Assembly: GCA_016838895.1 (NCBI GenBank) | Contig: JAEKNU010000016.1 | Span: 1 to 64,000, forward strand | Direction: 5' to 3' | Origin: Chloroflexota bacterium | GTDB taxonomy: Bacteria > Chloroflexota > Anaerolineae > Anaerolineales > Anaerolineaceae | DNA: 64,000 nucleotides | Shown here: piece after piece, positions 7,903 to 16,588 of the stretch | Numbering within the stretch: the stretch's first letter is position 1 | Layout: each line of letters begins with the position of its first letter | Position numbers and translations under genes: made by a program | Notes under the pieces: generated by a model | Databases searched by the model: none | Seen by the model: the letters and a program-made list of their open reading frames with translations, nothing else | What the model was told of the DNA's origin: nothing

Positions 7903-9432
7903 CTAAAATCCTTGATCCAACTCCAGCAACGGATCAGCCGCTGGAACAATGACCGTAGGCTGGGTCCGCTGCCAGGGAAATTCATCTAGCGCAACACACA
8001 AAGCAGCGGATAATATCAGGTCATCATGCAACGGGCTGTTATCCAGTGGGTCTCTTGCACTGGCGGGTACGCCCCATTGCATACGCTGCTCAGGCCCTGA
8101 CAATACCTTCATATCACAGCCGCTCAATTGCCGATAAAACAAATCCTGCAGCTGATTGTCATCTTCCCGCGGGGTATATTCCAGATAGCGGCCGGATTCC
8201 ACCAGCGCTAAATACTGCCAGCCCAAATGCGATTTTGTTGCCCGGTTAAAGGTGTAACGCACCACCTTGTCCGGAAAATTACGCTCCAAAAAAGAAGCCA
8301 ACCCGGCACCAATCCCGGTGGCATCTACCACCAATGCCTTGGCCTGCCATTGAAATGCCATGGCGCGAATTTCTGCATACAATTGGGTATGCGCTGTGCC
8401 TACCCATAAACGGCGATGCACCACCCGATAAACAGCTGCCTGCAACCCTTCATCATCCAATCCGCTCGGGTCAGCCTCAACAATCGTCATGGCAGTGGCG
8501 TCACGCTGCTGCTCACTCAATGAGCTCTCGGCATGATCCTCCCCGCCAACATCAATCAAAAATGCATATTGCGGTACATCCTCAGCGCAGCCTTTTCGCG
8601 GCTGATCCTGCCATACGTGGCTGCCGTGCATCATGGCCTGCCTTGTTGCCGGGAACATACCACTTTGCTCATCAATACTTTCACTGTAGTATTGGGTGCG
8701 AATCATGGGATGATTCCTGCCAAAACGCAGCACCTGCGCAGAGACAAATTTTTTGTAATCAGGCACTTCGGCAGATACCTCATCCGCTGTACAAACAAAT
8801 ACCCTGCGTAAGCCATCCCGTTCTTGTGCTTCCTGTGCAGCCAATAACTCACGCGCCAATAAGGTTTGCGACGTCCATGCCGTGCCCCAAAACACTCGGG
8901 TGGCATTGGTGCTGGCAGCCATAGGTGCAATTTCCCGGTCATATTTTTCAATTCTCACATCCTGGGCCTCGTCTACTTCCAGTAATGCGCTGGCTGTCGC
9001 CCCCACGATATTGGCATCCGGGCTGCCAGATAAAAAAGCCAGGCGCGCCTTCCCAACACAATAACAATAGCCATTTTCTTTTCGCCATAACCCGCGCATT
9101 ATCAGATTTCCCATTAATACACGTTCCAGACGCTGCATGGCATTCAAGGATTGCGGCTTCCAGGTTGGTGATATTTTCACCATCTCGGCAATCTCATTGG
9201 AAAACACAGCCAGCAAGTACGTTTCAATATGGGCTTGAAGCTCATTTTTTCCGGATTGGCGCGGGAACATCACCACAATGTTTAAGCCGCGCTTTAGCAG
9301 CACGGATTCAATCACGGTATGCGCGACTGCCATTTGATAACGACGTAAAGTGATGCCTGATGCACCCGCACAGAACAAGGAAATATCCTTCAACAAGGTT
9401 TTGAGATTGCGTTTTACTTCGGATTTGCTCAT
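7903..9432 (-). CDS. terL: Phage terminase large subunit
   Basis: A 509-residue DNA-packaging motor protein with both enzymatic halves. ATPase: Walker A PRQSGKNE at residues 57-64 and Walker B LLEVDEAQ at about 150-157, followed by the coupling-type segment VFWGTAW. Nuclease (RNase H fold): acidic residues in LIDVGGED (292-299), ALVVDATGIG (366-374) and HDDLILS (469-475). All motifs are intact, so the motor should be functional. The ATG overlaps the preceding stop as ATGA. No recognisable small terminase accompanies it unless it is the 83-residue first gene of the operon. Confidence 0.92.
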   Translation of the reverse strand: MSKSEVKRNLKTLLKDISLFCAGASGITLRRYQMAVAHTVIESVLLKRGLNIVVMFPRQSGKNELQAHIETYLLAVFSNEIAEMVKISPTWKPQSLNAMQRLERVLMGNLIMRGLWRKENGYCYCVGKARLAFLSGSPDANIVGATASALLEVDEAQDVRIEKYDREIAPMAASTNATRVFWGTAWTSQTLLARELLAAQEAQERDGLRRVFVCTADEVSAEVPDYKKFVSAQVLRFGRNHPMIRTQYYSESIDEQSGMFPATRQAMMHGSHVWQDQPRKGCAEDVPQYAFLIDVGGEDHAESSLSEQQRDATAMTIVEADPSGLDDEGLQAAVYRVVHRRLWVGTAHTQLYAEIRAMAFQWQAKALVVDATGIGAGLASFLERNFPDKVVRYTFNRATKSHLGWQYLALVESGRYLEYTPREDDNQLQDLFYRQLSGCDMKVLSGPEQRMQWGVPASARDPLDNSPLHDDLILSAALCVALDEFPWQRTQPTVIVPAADPLLELDQGF

Positions 9433-9704
9433 GGTGTAAAATTCCCCATAAATGATTTGATAAATGCCACCAGTGAAACCAACCCCGAACCTCCGGCTGT
9501 TACGCTGTAGCGGGTCATGCCATTTGTATTTCGCCGGATACGATCCTCATGATCTGAAATAATTTTCTCAAGATGGCTTAACCGTTGGTCAGTCAGCGCA
9601 CACAGGTGTTCCTGCCCCTGACGAATTTCTTTCAGCTCGGCATGCAAGCCATCCATCGCCCTGCCCAATCGTTCTGCGATCAACATCGCATTTTCATCCT
9701 GCAT
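9429..9704 (-). CDS. XhlA-like coiled-coil membrane-anchored protein
   Basis: This 91-residue protein has a long charged coiled coil (about residues 5-63, with heptads such as LEKIISDHEDRIRRN) followed by a C-terminal hydrophobic stretch (GGSGLVSLVAFIKSFMG). Phage haemolysin XhlA proteins, which cooperate with holins in lysis, have the same layout. A coiled-coil scaffold or small-terminase role is an alternative. Start set by GGGAGGGC before the ATG at 9704. Its stop overlaps the terminase start, so the two are translationally coupled. Confidence 0.5.
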   Translation of the reverse strand: MQDENAMLIAERLGRAMDGLHAELKEIRQGQEHLCALTDQRLSHLEKIISDHEDRIRRNTNGMTRYSVTAGGSGLVSLVAFIKSFMGNFTP

Positions 9705-9718
9705 CTTGCCCTCCCCTG

Positions 9719-9812
9719 GAGACCAGCCAGCATTGAGTTGGTTGCCCCTTCACGGATATCCCCCCGTATCCGGCATATCAATTTCTGATCTCAACCTCAA
9801 TCGGCTGGTCTC
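9719..9812 (-). other. Structured intergenic element in the packaging operon
   Basis: This gap between two operon genes can fold into nested stems: 9719-9728 with 9803-9812 (10 of 10 pairs), then 9732-9740 with 9792-9801 (nine pairs and one bulged base), then 9753-9758 with 9767-9772 (six pairs). The element fills most of the 114-base gap. It lies inside the transcribed region, so it could be an RNA structure, a processing site, a packaging recognition site, or a small non-autonomous repeat. No function can be read from sequence. Confidence 0.5.
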
Positions 9813-9818
9813 TTTCCC

Positions 9819-10070
9819 TCACCCCCTGCTTTTGAAATCGGTACCCACTTCCCGCACCGCTTCTGCCAACACAGCAGCAAAATTTTCATCTTCCCCCAAA
9901 ATTTGCTGTGCCTTAATCAGCGTTGCCAATCGGGTAGCCGCTTTCCCTATTGCATCCAATACCGTGATCAATTGACGTATCTCAATTTCCTCGGTAATTT
10001 GATCACGCACCAAGTGAATCAGCGTGCGCAACAAGTCAATTTGCTCCTGTAAATGTTCTTTATTTTCCAT
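9819..10070 (-). CDS. Small helical protein, first gene of packaging operon
   Basis: An 83-residue, almost wholly helical protein (LQEQIDLLRTLIHLVRDQI, LITVLDAIGKAATRLATLIKAQQIL). It is the first gene after the promoter and lies two genes before the large terminase. Position and size suit a small terminase subunit or a DNA-binding packaging factor, but there is no clear helix-turn-helix. Start at 10070 preceded by GAGGGG. No family assigned with confidence. Confidence 0.5.
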   Translation of the reverse strand: MENKEHLQEQIDLLRTLIHLVRDQITEEIEIRQLITVLDAIGKAATRLATLIKAQQILGEDENFAAVLAEAVREVGTDFKSRG

Positions 10071-10090
10071 TGCACCCCTCGAACAATAAC

Positions 10091-10104
10091 AGAATTTTTG
10101 TTCT
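10091..10104. promoter_or_regulatory. Probable operator of packaging operon (AGAA-N6-TTCT)
   Basis: AGAATTTTTGTTCT is an interrupted palindrome just downstream of the -10 box, where a bound repressor would block initiation. A further GAACAA half-site lies at 10081. The site matches one in the LuxR-gene promoter (43613-43626) at 12 of 14 positions. On the other strand it reads GAAC-N4-ATTC in its core, close to the Gram-positive-type LexA box GAAC-N4-GTTC. LexA control is inference. Confidence 0.5.
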
Positions 10105-10115
10105 ATGTTGGTACC

Positions 10116-10144
10116 AGTATAATTACTTTTAAGGACGTTGACAA
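10116..10144 (-). promoter_or_regulatory. Promoter of packaging operon
   Basis: On the minus strand, TTGTCA (10144-10139), a 17-base spacer and TATACT (10121-10116). This is close to the sigma-70 consensus and 46 bases before the first start codon. It points to one transcript of about 9.7 kb ending at the hairpin at 429-472. Confidence 0.7.
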
Positions 10145-10277
10145 CCTGTTAAAAGATATGATTTGGCGAAAATGGGACTGTAATTTAATACGATTGAATG
10201 ATTACACCTGATTGTCTTGTTTTTGTTACAATTAAGTACACAGTGCATTACAGTTTGCCAAAATGCACCAAAACTAA

Positions 10278-10306
10278 TTGACGTCGCTCTTTGAATGAAG
10301 TATTGT
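10278..10306 (+). promoter_or_regulatory. Promoter of the TadE/TadG gene group
   Basis: TTGACG (10278-10283), 17-base spacer, TATTGT (10301-10306), ending 35 bases before the ATG at 10342. The 271-base gap 10071-10341 holds this promoter and the divergent packaging promoter; I see no gene in it. Confidence 0.6.
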
Positions 10307-10341
10307 ATAAACAGGATCTATAGATTAAGCAGGATAAAAAG

Positions 10342-11127
10342 ATGAAATCGTTATTGCAAAATATTAGAACCTATATGAATGCCCACCCTCGATTGAAAAA
10401 GGCTCAATCCTTTCTGGAATTGGCCTTGATCCTACCCGTATTATTAATTATGCTGCTTGGCGTAGTTGAAGCTTCGTTCATGATTTCCCAGTATCTCGAT
10501 CTTCTGGATTTAACACGTGAAGCCGCTCGTTTTGCTTCCGTGCGTGATCCATTTGACCCTGTTGCCGCAGATAAAGATTGCAGTACCCAGGATTTATTTG
10601 ACTTTTATTATGATACTTCTTGCATCTTTTCCCCACCAGCCGGGTCGTCCAATTGCCTTGAAGCTACATATTGCAATGGTTTAAATGCATTCATTGTAAT
10701 GGATCCAGCCTTAGATGATGTAGTTGTTCGCGTTTTTTCTGTTAGTGATGCAGGCGGATATAGTGTAAAAGAAGCCTGGCCACAATCTGCACCTCCAAAC
10801 AATAATGGCTACTGGGCATGGTCGGATAATGACTTGGATACAACAAATAATGCTAATTGGATGGAAGATTGCCAGGGAAATATTGTCAGAACAGAACCAT
10901 ACTATACGACTACTACGGTCAGCAATCGATTGAATTTAAATCCTACTTCAACCCAAATGACCACAAATAAAGGTCTAGTGTCAGTAGAATTGTATTATTG
11001 TTATCACCAGGTATTACAATTACCTGTCTGGACAGCATTTGTTTCAGATCCCTTGAGGTTACATGCATACACTATTATGTCTCTTCCAGCGGCGGCGCCA
11101 ACACCAACACCCATGCCATCGCCCTAA
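10342..11127 (+). CDS. TadE-like pseudopilin/envelope protein
   Basis: The N-terminus has the TadE signature: a basic leader, KKAQSFLELALILPVLLIMLLGVVEA with the conserved Glu in the hydrophobic segment (about residues 20-42), then DLLDLTREAARFASVRDP. The remaining ~200 residues are an extracytoplasmic domain with several Cys (CSTQ, CIFSPP, CLEATYC, CQGN, CYH) that could form disulfides. It ends in a short Thr-Pro tail. TadE and TadG proteins are minor pilins of Tad systems, but no Tad ATPase or secretin is in the window. A weak AGGATAAAAAG precedes the start. First of three co-directional genes. Confidence 0.7.
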   Translation: MKSLLQNIRTYMNAHPRLKKAQSFLELALILPVLLIMLLGVVEASFMISQYLDLLDLTREAARFASVRDPFDPVAADKDCSTQDLFDFYYDTSCIFSPPAGSSNCLEATYCNGLNAFIVMDPALDDVVVRVFSVSDAGGYSVKEAWPQSAPPNNNGYWAWSDNDLDTTNNANWMEDCQGNIVRTEPYYTTTTVSNRLNLNPTSTQMTTNKGLVSVELYYCYHQVLQLPVWTAFVSDPLRLHAYTIMSLPAAAPTPTPMPSP

Positions 11128-12928
11128 AAGTAAAAATCAAAAATACAACAAAGGCCAGATATTAATTATTTTTGCGGCTGCCTTGCTTGCACTTTCCGCT
11201 TTTCTGGGTATAGCAATGGATGCAGCGTCTTTATATTTAACGCATGCTCGTTTAAAAAGAGCTGTTGATGCCGCGGCAGTTTCTGCGGCAAATGATGTTA
11301 AACAAGGTCAGGAAGTTGCAGAATTAACAGAAGCAGCCAAAGAAATTCTCATGCTCCATAATGTTGATATGACAAGCGTCGATTTACACGTGTATGATTG
11401 CAAAACGCCAAACTTGATTACACTAGCCCCTGATTTTGCTGCGGTTTGTCCAGGAGCGGGTTACTCACCCAGAAAACTGGTTTTCGTTCAAGCCACTCAA
11501 CCTGCACCTTTATACTTCATGCATTTAATTGGTTTTTCTCAGGTGCCAATTACTACACATTCCATTTCCGAAGCAGCGCCCGTTGATGTGGTTATCGTGA
11601 TTGATATATCTGAATCAATGGGGAAAGACACTCCGGGATTTGTAAATGGTGATTTTAATCCCAGTACTTGCAATATTGCAAATAGTTGCCAACCTCTATT
11701 GGATGCCAAAAATGCCGCTATAGCCCTGGTTGATAGTTTATACGAAGGATACGATCAGGTTGCGCTTGTAACTTATGATAGTGAAGCAAATACCCATAGT
11801 ATTTATAATTCTGAGGGAACAGCAGTTGCTCTCAGCGATAATTTCACTGGCATTGATATTCCAAATGGCATCATGAATGATGTCAAGACAGTCATTAATG
11901 AAATTGCACTCTATGATGACCCACCCATCAACCGTATTTGGGCAGATTGGCAATTTCGTGGTTTTAGTCCTGATTATGCAGGACCCATTTACAACCCCAT
12001 CAATCCGGATGACCGGGATGGCGATGGGCTAGATGAAGATTTCCCGGATTGCTCATGGGATCCAAGCGGCGCCAATTGCTGCACACTGGATGAGAATCGT
12101 TGGGATGATACCAAAGATCCTTTTGGATGGGGTGGCGTCCCTTGTGATGATGATAGTGCGTTAGATGCTTTTGATTTTGATGGAGACGGCATTTACACAA
12201 TATCCGATACCACAGAAGCCAATGCCTGGTTGACAGACCCGAAACATCACTCCTTATCCATTAATTCCACCTGTACCGGCTGTGGCATACGCGAAGCGTC
12301 CGATGTACTTAAATCGTTTGGACGCCCAAATGCAGTTTGGGTAATCGTATTCCTCTCGGATGGTATCGCCAACATCACTGAAACTGGGATAAATCAACCC
12401 CTTTTAGTGCCTACTGAATTTCCGAATGGCTACTGTACCAGCGAGATGGATGCAAATTTTAAAAATGACAAAACCTGGCAGGATCCCTGGTGTGTTGATA
12501 CAGAAATTGCCTCCGATGAAAGATATTGTATTGATACCGATGCGACTACTTGCGCCCCGGATAGTAATTGGGAAGCAGCCAATCCGGCTAATAATCATTA
12601 TACGGTCTATGACTTTACGTTGGATATGATTGATGAAACCGGGCTTACCAGATCCAGCAATCCATATGAACCACCAGGCAACGATATTGCATTGTACTCA
12701 ATCGCCTTAGGCGGCGCTGGGCAAACAGTCTCCGGCGTGGCCGTTGGTGAAGAGCTCTTACGCTATATGGCTGCCGTTGGTGATGATGGCGACCGTACAA
12801 CCGATCCTTGCAGTGGTATTGCCTCAGGAGAAAACTGCGGTCAATATTATTTTGCCCCGACCGGGGATGCTTTATTACCAATTTTTGAGGATATTGCCGG
12901 GCGTATTTATACTCGGATTACACAATAA
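11063..12928 (+). CDS. TadG-like protein with von Willebrand factor A domain
   Basis: A 621-residue protein. Residues 30-80 ([26 protein letters not shown], then [20 protein letters not shown]) are the TadG N-terminal membrane anchor. A VWA domain follows with the metal-binding DxSxS as D181-I-S-E-S185 and a later strand [13 protein letters not shown]; a large insert contains acidic [13 protein letters not shown] and DFDGDGIYT calcium-binding-type loops. The only start in frame lies at 11063, 65 bases inside the TadE gene in another frame, with TTGAGGTTAC as its Shine-Dalgarno; its first 29 residues are Arg/His-rich and unusual. Expected outside the membrane in adhesion or pilus-like assembly. 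Confidence 0.72.
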   Translation: MHTLLCLFQRRRQHQHPCHRPKSKNQKYNKGQILIIFAAALLALSAFLGIAMDAASLYLTHARLKRAVDAAAVSAANDVKQGQEVAELTEAAKEILMLHNVDMTSVDLHVYDCKTPNLITLAPDFAAVCPGAGYSPRKLVFVQATQPAPLYFMHLIGFSQVPITTHSISEAAPVDVVIVIDISESMGKDTPGFVNGDFNPSTCNIANSCQPLLDAKNAAIALVDSLYEGYDQVALVTYDSEANTHSIYNSEGTAVALSDNFTGIDIPNGIMNDVKTVINEIALYDDPPINRIWADWQFRGFSPDYAGPIYNPINPDDRDGDGLDEDFPDCSWDPSGANCCTLDENRWDDTKDPFGWGGVPCDDDSALDAFDFDGDGIYTISDTTEANAWLTDPKHHSLSINSTCTGCGIREASDVLKSFGRPNAVWVIVFLSDGIANITETGINQPLLVPTEFPNGYCTSEMDANFKNDKTWQDPWCVDTEIASDERYCIDTDATTCAPDSNWEAANPANNHYTVYDFTLDMIDETGLTRSSNPYEPPGNDIALYSIALGGAGQTVSGVAVGEELLRYMAAVGDDGDRTTDPCSGIASGENCGQYYFAPTGDALLPIFEDIAGRIYTRITQ

Positions 12929-12953
12929 TTTTTTCGGGTTTGGAGAGAAAACC

Positions 12954-15476
12954 ATGGGAAGAGTTAAGAAAATACAACTCAATCTAAAAAAACACATCCG
13001 TGAGCATCCCGCGCAATCATTTGTTGAATTTGCGTTAGCACTGCCAATTTTGTTACTCTTGATGTTTGGCATTATTGAATTTGGTCGCCTGTTTCAAGCC
13101 TGGTTGGCACTGGAGAACGGTGCCCGCTTTGCTGTGCGATATGCCATTACTGGTCAATTTGATGTTGATTACTGTGTGGCTGCCGCAGACGCTTTGGGCT
13201 ACACCGATCTGGACAATCAGGATGGCAGCATCGATTGTAAAATCCCGGAACTTTATACAACGGGCCCCAACATTGGTGATGAAATTGTTGATTTTGACCT
13301 AAAAGAGATAGAATTACAAGACTGGGCTCGTCTGCCAACCATTCGAGACAATGCGCTGGGCGGTGCCGCTGGTATTGCCTGGGACGAACGCGAAGATGTT
13401 TCAGGAAATTATCTTAACTACCTGGATAACGCCTATGGTGCTTCAGGAAACATACTCTCCCAATTATTTCGAGGAAACCCTGCCGAACCCGGTTATTTTA
13501 CAATTTCCACCTGTTCAAACCATGCTGATGTTCTCTCGTACTATCAGCTAAACCCCAATCCTTTTTGGTATGACTATGATCTGGCAGATGGCATACCACC
13601 GGATCATCTTGATGAAACAGAATTTCCGATTTATTGCCAGGAAATGGATTCCACTACAAATTCACTGGAACGATATGTTGATCATGCCGGTGGTCCTGGG
13701 GATCGTGTTCGCGTCATTCTCACTTATCGACATGATCTAATCACTCCCTTCATCAGTGAATGGTGGCCAACCCTACGGCTAACCACACAACGTGAAGGGG
13801 TAGTTGAAAAATTCCGTACTTCACGTGTTACCGGTTTGACAGGTGGTATTTCCCTTGCCGCAACCATTACCTACACCCCATCTGATACATTCACCCCATC
13901 CGATACAGTACCCGCCAGTATGACGCCAACATTGACACCTACACCTTCTAATACGCCGACACTAACCTTTACTGCCTCACCCACACAGGCCAGTTGTGCC
14001 GATACGGGTTCCATCTTACGACAATGGTGGCTCAATTTAGATGAAGATGAAACCGATACCGAATCACTTACATCAGCACCAAATTATCCATATTTCCCGG
14101 ACGGCGAAGACTATCCGATCAAATATCAAGCACCAACGAATTGGGAAGATGGTTATGGCACTCGTATGCGCGGATATGTATGTGCTCCATATGATGGCTG
14201 GTATGAATTTTATATTGTCAGCGATGATCAATCAGAATTATTTCTTAGTACTAATCTGGACCCAGCCAATGCCAGTGAGATTGCCTATGTAAGTAGTTGG
14301 GCAAATGCCCTAAACTGGTGGGATGGCGATGTACATGAATCAGATTGGATTTATCTCGAAGCCGGGCAGGAATACTACTCCGAGGCTTTGCATAAAGAAG
14401 GCGGTGGTGGTGATAACCTGGCCGTAGGCTGGCGTGGACCAAATGATTTAGAAGGTAACCCACAAGTTATTGATGGTCAATATCTGCGTCCATACGAACC
14501 CGAAGAAATTCCTGAACCACAAACCTGTGCCAATGTGGGTACGATTTTGCGCCAACACTGGAATGGCATTTCCGGCGATCTCGTTTCTGATCTAACAAAC
14601 GCAAGCGCCTACCCCTATAATGCAGATTGGTTAACCTATGAAACCGATTTTGATATTAGTAATCAAAATGGAGATTACTTTGGTGAACGCTGGCGTGGTT
14701 ATCTTTGCCCACCCTTTGATGGCGAATATACAATTTCCATTGCTTCTAACAATCAAGGCAAGATCTGGTTAAGTACAGATGAAGATCCTGCAAACATGAG
14801 TCTAATTGCTTATTTGCCTGATATCAGCAATCCGTATACAAGTTATCAACAATATGATAAATACACTGAGCAAACTTCAAGTGTGCTTACTCTTGAAGGT
14901 GGAACATTATATTATGTGGAATCGCTTTGGAAGGAACATGGCGGAAGTGCGCAATTTAGCGTTGCATGGACCTTGCCCTTTATTTCAGGTGGACCGCATG
15001 TGATTGATGGAGAATTCTTGGCACCGGTCACACCTGAACCAACACTCACGCCGACCATCACACAAACGCCGACCATTACGCAAACACCAACCATCACTTA
15101 CACGCCGACGAATACTTCGACGAATACCAACACGCCAACCATTACGCGTACGCCAACCATTACACGCACGCCAACCATCACGAACACGCCCACACGTACA
15201 CTTACGCCAACGCTCACTTTTACACCTAGCCGTACATTTACAAGCACAAATACACCAACACGTACGAATACACCTACCAAAACATATACACCAACTATTA
15301 CTAGAACCTATACACGAACATCAACACGTACAGCAACACGTACACCAACCGAAACACGTACACCGACTCGGACGTATACGCCATCCAGGACCTATACACC
15401 AACCCAAACGCGTACAGCAACCGAGTACGTACCACCGACAGTAACCAATACCATTACAAAATCCGGTGGCGGATAG
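12954..15476 (+). CDS. TadE-anchored surface protein with two PA14 domains and Thr-Pro tail
   Basis: The ATG at 12954 follows TTTGGAGAG; the open frame upstream belongs to the end of the TadG gene. The 840-residue product has a TadE anchor ([27 protein letters not shown], about 18-44), an extracytoplasmic region, a short Thr-Pro linker (about 305-345), two PA14-type carbohydrate-binding domains each starting with a related motif (SILRQWWLN at ~351 and TILRQHWNG at ~528, both with RMRGYVC or RWRGYLC and IWLSTDEDP-type strands), and ~145 residues of TPT repeats. It looks like a large adhesin or cell-surface lectin. The pairing of a TadE anchor with PA14 domains is uncommon to my knowledge. Confidence 0.72.
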   Translation: MGRVKKIQLNLKKHIREHPAQSFVEFALALPILLLLMFGIIEFGRLFQAWLALENGARFAVRYAITGQFDVDYCVAAADALGYTDLDNQDGSIDCKIPELYTTGPNIGDEIVDFDLKEIELQDWARLPTIRDNALGGAAGIAWDEREDVSGNYLNYLDNAYGASGNILSQLFRGNPAEPGYFTISTCSNHADVLSYYQLNPNPFWYDYDLADGIPPDHLDETEFPIYCQEMDSTTNSLERYVDHAGGPGDRVRVILTYRHDLITPFISEWWPTLRLTTQREGVVEKFRTSRVTGLTGGISLAATITYTPSDTFTPSDTVPASMTPTLTPTPSNTPTLTFTASPTQASCADTGSILRQWWLNLDEDETDTESLTSAPNYPYFPDGEDYPIKYQAPTNWEDGYGTRMRGYVCAPYDGWYEFYIVSDDQSELFLSTNLDPANASEIAYVSSWANALNWWDGDVHESDWIYLEAGQEYYSEALHKEGGGGDNLAVGWRGPNDLEGNPQVIDGQYLRPYEPEEIPEPQTCANVGTILRQHWNGISGDLVSDLTNASAYPYNADWLTYETDFDISNQNGDYFGERWRGYLCPPFDGEYTISIASNNQGKIWLSTDEDPANMSLIAYLPDISNPYTSYQQYDKYTEQTSSVLTLEGGTLYYVESLWKEHGGSAQFSVAWTLPFISGGPHVIDGEFLAPVTPEPTLTPTITQTPTITQTPTITYTPTNTSTNTNTPTITRTPTITRTPTITNTPTRTLTPTLTFTPSRTFTSTNTPTRTNTPTKTYTPTITRTYTRTSTRTATRTPTETRTPTRTYTPSRTYTPTQTRTATEYVPPTVTNTITKSGGG
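15040..15465 (+). repeat. Degenerate Thr-Pro coding repeat
   Basis: About 425 bases of imperfect 12-18 base units encode PTITxTPT, PTRTxTPT and similar, forming the C-terminal tail of the PA14 protein. The units are degenerate coding repeats with no spacers, so this is not a CRISPR array. Such tails commonly serve as glycosylated stalks. Confidence 0.85.
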
Positions 15477-15495
15477 AATAAATCCAATATCAAAA

Positions 15496-15522
15496 CAGCG
15501 GGAAGCAGTTTGCTTCCCGCTG
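15496..15522 (+). terminator. Terminator after the TadE/TadG/PA14 genes
   Basis: A perfect 12-pair stem (15496-15507 with 15511-15522) and a three-base loop, followed by TCTCTTTCT, 20 bases after the stop codon. Confidence 0.85.
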
Positions 15523-15553
15523 TCTCTTTCTAGTAACATTTTCATCATTGTCT

Positions 15554-16411
15554 ATGAAAATTAATCTCAAATCAATATTCACTAAACTGGATAGGCAATT
15601 TTTTCTGGTATCAGCAGCAGTGTTCCTGCTGGTTGTAGCCCTTGGCTTTGTATTCTTTAATACTACGCAACAAAGCAGCATACAATTCGCCAGCCTGATC
15701 GGCATTGCTGTACTATTCTTTCTTTTGTTTCTTTTTTCCCTATGGAAGTTAAATCAAAAGAATCAATGGGTGAGTATTTGGGCAATCCACCCTTTTTGGA
15801 TTGCAATCACCTTTGTTGCTTTTCCATTATTACTGACATTAATCTGGAATATACCTGATTTAAGCAATACTATTCCGCCAGAATTGACACATCAATTGGG
15901 CAATATACTGTCCCCTCATTTTCTATTTTTTTACATTTGGGAAGCACTGGTATTTGGCATCGTATTTCTATCCCATCCAAAGCGCACAAGTATTGTCTGG
16001 AATATTTCCATTAATGATCTGGTCTACAGCCTCATTCTCGGCCTGGGAATATGGTCTCTGACGATGTTTATCAATGAAATCATCTTGCAGTGGTTACCGC
16101 AAGAGCTCAACTATCAAGAAAACAGAGTCATGTTTTGGCCGATACTCCCAGTAGCATTGATCTTCATACCCATTGCCCTCTCATTTCATTTCTTTTATTT
16201 GTATCCCACTTCTTCAAAAGTAAACATCATACTGCGTGCCTTCTTATTTTCGGTGCTTCCTTTACGAGCGATTTGCTTAATACCTGCTCTCATAACTGCC
16301 CTGGTCCTTGGATTCTCAAAAAAAGCACGGAAATCTTTCCCAATATTGATATTCTCCTACGCTGTAATTAATTTACTATTACTTCTTATAAACTGGCAGT
16401 GGATTATTTAA
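15554..16411 (+). CDS. Multi-pass membrane protein of unknown function
   Basis: About 285 residues with seven or eight hydrophobic segments (for example FFLVSAAVFLLVVALGFVFF, LIGIAVLFFLLFLFSLW, PFWIAITFVAFPLLLTLIW, LVYSLILGLGIWSL, FWPILPVALIFIPIALS). I chose the ATG at 15554 over the TTG at 15548; neither has a Shine-Dalgarno. The segment order loosely recalls CPBP-type membrane proteases, but the EExxxR and HxxxN motifs of that family are not evident, so I leave it unnamed. It follows the terminator of the preceding group and appears to stand alone. Confidence 0.55.
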   Translation: MKINLKSIFTKLDRQFFLVSAAVFLLVVALGFVFFNTTQQSSIQFASLIGIAVLFFLLFLFSLWKLNQKNQWVSIWAIHPFWIAITFVAFPLLLTLIWNIPDLSNTIPPELTHQLGNILSPHFLFFYIWEALVFGIVFLSHPKRTSIVWNISINDLVYSLILGLGIWSLTMFINEIILQWLPQELNYQENRVMFWPILPVALIFIPIALSFHFFYLYPTSSKVNIILRAFLFSVLPLRAICLIPALITALVLGFSKKARKSFPILIFSYAVINLLLLLINWQWII

Positions 16412-16449
16412 TTGATACTCTTCTGATTAATTCGCGAATACTAAATTTC

Positions 16450-16473
16450 ATCGAAAAATCGATTGCTTTTTTT
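16450..16473 (+). terminator. Possible weak terminator
   Basis: A five-pair stem (16450-16454 with 16459-16463) followed by TTGC and a run of seven T, about 40 bases after the membrane-protein stop codon. The short stem makes this tentative. I see no gene in 16412-16588. Confidence 0.35.
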
Positions 16474-16588
16474 CCTTCCTACTACAATACTGAATCTAAA
16501 TTGTGAGGTTTCTCCCCCCTTCAACATGAATGGAATATCTTCCAGAATTGGTTTATGTGAATTTTTTGCCTTGATAAGGCGCAACCAT

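Noticed and set aside
482-10070. Interpretation as an ordinary decayed prophage
   Set aside because: Not excluded, but no integrase, att repeats or tail genes are seen, all checked catalytic motifs are intact, and the operon has its own promoter and terminator. I kept the cassette interpretation as a hypothesis.
12744-12953. Longer start for the PA14 protein reading through the end of the TadG-like gene
   Set aside because: The upstream part has no Shine-Dalgarno at its start and no TadE-like sequence; the ATG at 12954 follows GGAGAG and gives a normal leader.
15040-15465. Regular short repeats that could suggest a CRISPR array
   Set aside because: The units are degenerate, have no spacers and encode Thr-Pro repeats in frame with the PA14 protein.
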